From: Chara braunii
Taxonomy: Eukaryota > Streptophyta > Charophyceae > Charales > Characeae
Length of the DNA stretch: 31,576 nt
NCBI GenBank assembly: GCA_003427395.1
Contig: BFEA01000218.1
Span: forward strand, 2,133,193 to 2,164,768
Reading direction: 5' to 3'
Part shown: one piece after another, positions 28,692-31,576 of the stretch
Numbering within the stretch: position 1 is the stretch's first letter
Layout of the letters: each line of letters begins with the position of its first letter
Position numbers and translations under genes: made by a program
The notes under the pieces: model-generated
What the model saw: only the letters and a program-made list of their open reading frames with translations
Databases searched by the model: none
What the model was told of the DNA's origin: nothing

Positions 28692-29478
28692 TGCCGAGCC
28701 ACACAGACGACACACACAACACCACGATTACAAGAGTCAATCAATATACAAAGACTTCACACCGAACACTTCAAAAAAAGGATGGCTTATTCCGTGACGA
28801 GTCTCTTTCAGGGAGAATAGTGGAAGATCAGGACAACCGACGGATTATTTCATAAGTCTCTTTGGAAGGCAAACGATGAAAAATTAGGGTAAATACCACT
28901 CATGCTCAACGAAACTGTCAGGGCGAATCTAGTCAGGATCCGACACCTGTACTTGTGACGTGTCCATTTCCAGCTACAGCCGATAACCTCCCCGCCCTCT
29001 CTCTTGGTCTGTGCAAGTGGGATTGTTAGAACATCGACGACCAAAGACCTACGTCAAATGGTCATTAACAAACAGGGAGAGTAGCACACACCAAACTCGA
29101 CGTCAACGTAAAAAAAGACGAGCGAAACTTCGGTACAAGCCACAGCATCGACGCAATGATTCGATGCACACCAGAGTCGAAGGACCACATCCTATGGGAG
29201 TTTGATGACAATCATGCCCTTGCCAACTGATTTCCCATCATCTTGTCGTTTTTTCATATTACTGCGGGTAGCCTTGTAGAGAAAAATCTCCGCCAAGCTT
29301 GCTTCTTCAGATTCAACCTCAGCAACCTCTCACACGGAGGGGCAAGAAAAACCTAAAACCTAATACGCGCTTATCATCGTTGATTTCTGAAACCCTACAC
29401 TTGTGGAAAATATCAAGCGCCTCTCGATCTCCGTTCCCGCGTTATCTGTCCTCCTTCATAACGCGCTTTTCGTTCCTG

Positions 29479-29481
<3 letters not shown>

Positions 29482-29535
<54 letters not shown>
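29482..29535. repeat. (CT)n microsatellite
   Basis: About 25 pure CT units. Confidence 0.97.
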
Positions 29536-29538
<3 letters not shown>

Positions 29539-29709
29539 CTTGGAGTTCATCTTCATCTCTTGCAGTTGAACTGACACCATGCCATTGAGATGTTCTTGTT
29601 CTCTCCTGATATGTTCGTCCGCGCGGTATAACTGGTATTTGAGCGATTCCGAATGACGCTCTGGTTTGCCATGACCAGTTAATTCCATTACAAATTAGGT
29701 TTTTTGCTG

Positions 29710-29712
<3 letters not shown>

Positions 29713-29786
<74 letters not shown>
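29713..29786. repeat. (CT)n microsatellite
   Basis: About 36 pure CT units followed by GTGTGT. Confidence 0.97.
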
Positions 29787-29792
<6 letters not shown>

Positions 29793-30682
29793 ATTGTGTG
29801 TCTCAACCGCCCCGTTCTCACGCACACTCTCCTTCGGTCTGCATCCCGTTCTCTCCTTCGACACCCAACCGTCCAGCCCGCGCAAATCTTCTCATGCCTT
29901 GGCACCTGCTCTCTCATTCCCGCTTGCTTGTTTTCAATTCGTACAAATTCCCAACCAGATCTTTCTCTCCCTGCTCCGCCCTCTCCCGTTTTCTGACCTT
30001 CCCATTCTCCCTTCCACCTGCCATCGGCTCCACTCATTTATAGAGCACGCCACCACAGTGCTGCCTCCGTTCACCACCTCGTCATAGCTCTCGATCGCCG
30101 TCATTTTTCCCGCTAAGTATCCCAGGAACGTTCCAAAATTGAAGGCATGGGTTTGCTGGAGGACATGGCAGCAAGAGTGGAACGAAGAAAACCCGGGTCG
30201 ACGACGATAGCATGACAGTGAGGAGACGAGAATACGTAAGAACGAGGAGACAAGATCTTCCTCATAGCAAGAAAAGAAGAGCGAAGCTCACCTGCTCACA
30301 GGTACAGCGATGGCAATCACCCGAAAACCGGCGGCAGCTCCCACAACGGTGGCTCGCCGACTCGTCACCAACTTGCCGGCTTCGGAAAGGCAGAACTCGT
30401 CCAATCTCTTGCCTTTGATGCCATTCGAGGCTCCGCGCGGTGGCAAGCAGAAGGCACCAGTACGTCTTCGACTTCAGGGTAAGGGTTGGGTAAACCCTCC
30501 AGAAGGCCCGTACAGGTCGGTTCGCCTCCAGTCCAGTTGGGTTGAGTTCCAAGACTGGGGCCCGTCGCTAGACTACTTTTCGCTGAGATAACAGCCTTAC
30601 CATCTTCGCTCTCGAGCCCCCGTGTTTCGGGGTTTGCAACGTTTAGTGACATTCCGGATGTACCCTTCATTCAAACAGGCTG

Positions 30683-31110
30683 CTTAGGAGCAAGTGACAT
30701 TCAGGAGGTCGTGGGCTCAATCCGCACGGACCGCCTGGGCACGCTCTGTGCCAACCAACTGAGATAGTTGGCTTGCTCCCATGGTCGGTATTGGTAGGGT
30801 CTTGGCCATGACGGGGGGGGGCGCCGGAGGGTTGTGTGTGGTGTGTGAGTTCTGGCCATAGACCTTGCTCTTACGCTATGGGGGTGGGGAAAGTGGCCGG
30901 GTGGTGCAGCTACTGGCAAAATGTTGGTCTTTGCGTCAGCCGGCCCCTCCCTACTCCCTGACTCCCACCGATTAGGGCGGGGGGCAACATCCATCGCCTT
31001 GATTGTGAGAGGTAGCTATGCCTGCAGAGTTCCTTGTATAGGCTTAGGACTAGTGGTAAGTACGTAGTGAGAGATGAAATCGAGAGAAGAATATAGATTA
31101 GCTTAGGAGG
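30683..31110 (+). mobile_element. tRNA-derived SINE, copy 2
   Basis: Same family as 6100-6627 (-). The B box GGGCTCAATCCG (30713-30724) is preceded by GACATTCAGGAGGTCGT, matching copy 1; the A-box half is damaged or truncated. Ordered shared blocks downstream: GACCGCCTG, GCCAACCAACTGAGAT, GCAGCTACTGGCAAAATG, TTAGGGCGGGGGGCAAC, GAGAGGTAGCTATGCC, TTGTATAG and GAGAGAAGAATATAG. It is shorter than copy 1 by several internal deletions. Confidence 0.8.
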
Positions 31111-31159
31111 GGGGCGCGGGGGGGAACGTCTGCTCAAGCCTTGCCATACGACTACGAGG

Positions 31160-31215
31160 CTAGCTTAGTTGGTAAACCAATGAGCTCTCAACGTACAAAC
31201 GTAAGCTCAGATTCC
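31160..31215 (+). mobile_element. tRNA-like SINE head
   Basis: TAGCTTAGTTGG (about 31163-31174) is an exact pol III A box (TRGYNNARYNGG). About 32 bases later GCTCAGATTCCG looks like a B box with one inserted base. The acceptor stem does not pair, so it is not a working tRNA. It lies 50 bases past SINE copy 2. Confidence 0.5.
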
Positions 31216-31429
31216 GTTGGAACTACTGGATAAGTTTCTAAGTTACCTAGGACCGGTCATGCAACCATGCTTGAAAACATTGGTAGATGTCATTAAGCCC
31301 AAAATAAACCAATTTGCCCTGTTTAAATCACCAGTACCTTTCCCAGCTATCAAGTCTGACCCTTCGGCTACCAGAATGCCAAGCCTTGTCGAGCCTCAAG
31401 CTACCGGAGGTTACCCGTAGCAAGAAAAA

Positions 31430-31576
31430 CATCGTTTCTAATAAAAAAAACAAAAAAGGAAATAAAAATAAAAATTATGAATAAAATTCTAAAAACAAAA
31501 AGCAAAAATGGAAAAAGAAAAACAACCAAATCAAACATTAGAGAGATTTATCCGCTTTGAAAATTAAAAAAAAAAA
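31430..31576. other. A-rich terminal stretch
   Basis: Runs of A with AATAAAAAT words to the window end; similar in texture to the A-rich repeats at 180-330 and 20060-20215. No gene. Confidence 0.6.

Larger units (their letters stand above)
28692..30120. other. RPL7A upstream region with long CT microsatellites
   Basis: Likely holds the RPL7A 5'-UTR intron and promoter. Telo-box-like words AAACCCTA (about 29391) and AAAACCTAA (29352-29360), typical of plant ribosomal protein promoters, lie about 700 bases upstream of the ATG. (CT)n runs at 29482-29535 and 29713-29786 follow. Long Arg/Glu or Ser/Leu frames over them are artefacts. Confidence 0.45.

Noticed and set aside
28675-28740. In-frame N-terminal extension of eL8 (hydrophobic 22 residues)
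   Set aside because: Unlike any eL8 N-terminus, a cytosolic ribosomal protein needs no signal peptide, and a splice acceptor lies within it.
29456-30037. 193-codon minus-strand frame with Arg-Glu repeats
   Set aside because: Two (CT)n microsatellites in frame; no independent coding evidence.

Overview
The window looks like nuclear DNA from a streptophyte (green-lineage) eukaryote with a large, repeat-rich genome. The evidence is a plant-type cytosolic ribosomal protein eL8 (RPL7A), a nucleolar RNA-binding protein of the RBM34/Nop12 type, and a first coding exon that reads like the N-terminus of plant LUC7A/B splicing factors. There are no bacterial operons, and the intergenic DNA is full of microsatellites, SINE-like and foldback elements. 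A charophyte alga such as Chara would fit the density of simple repeats, but that is inference.

Layout. 1-2700 is AT-rich intergenic DNA with three diverged copies of a ~155-165 bp dispersed repeat. 3180-4100 holds a decayed fragment resembling a LINE ORF2 C-terminus (+). A LUC7-like first coding exon with a GT donor lies at 4990-5035 (+); I could not find its later exons. 6100-6627 (-) and 30683-31110 (+) are two copies of one tRNA-derived SINE family with recognisable pol III A/B boxes. 7400-11640 is a field of pyrimidine tracts, tetranucleotide satellites, a ~160 bp dispersed repeat, a ~117 bp MITE-like family and a large palindrome followed by 63 bp tandem units. The intact RBM34-like gene occupies 11830-13662 (+). 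A 685 bp assembly gap lies at 14372-15056. 15100-23000 is a nest of foldback and TIR elements, including a 600 bp element with ~75 bp terminal inverted repeats, SINE-like heads, and on the minus strand a broken coiled-coil gene (20590-21375). 25770-26350 is a compound minisatellite. The RPL7A gene is at 27880-28674 (-), and just beyond its stop codon lies a frameshifted tandem copy of its own 3' end.

The clear genes (LUC7-like, RBM34-like, RPL7A) all concern RNA processing or ribosome biogenesis, but they are far apart, differ in strand and show no sign of coordinated organisation. I see no CRISPR, operon or biosynthetic cluster. The most interesting content is the set of apparently non-autonomous repeat families, several of which can be reconstructed from copies inside the window.
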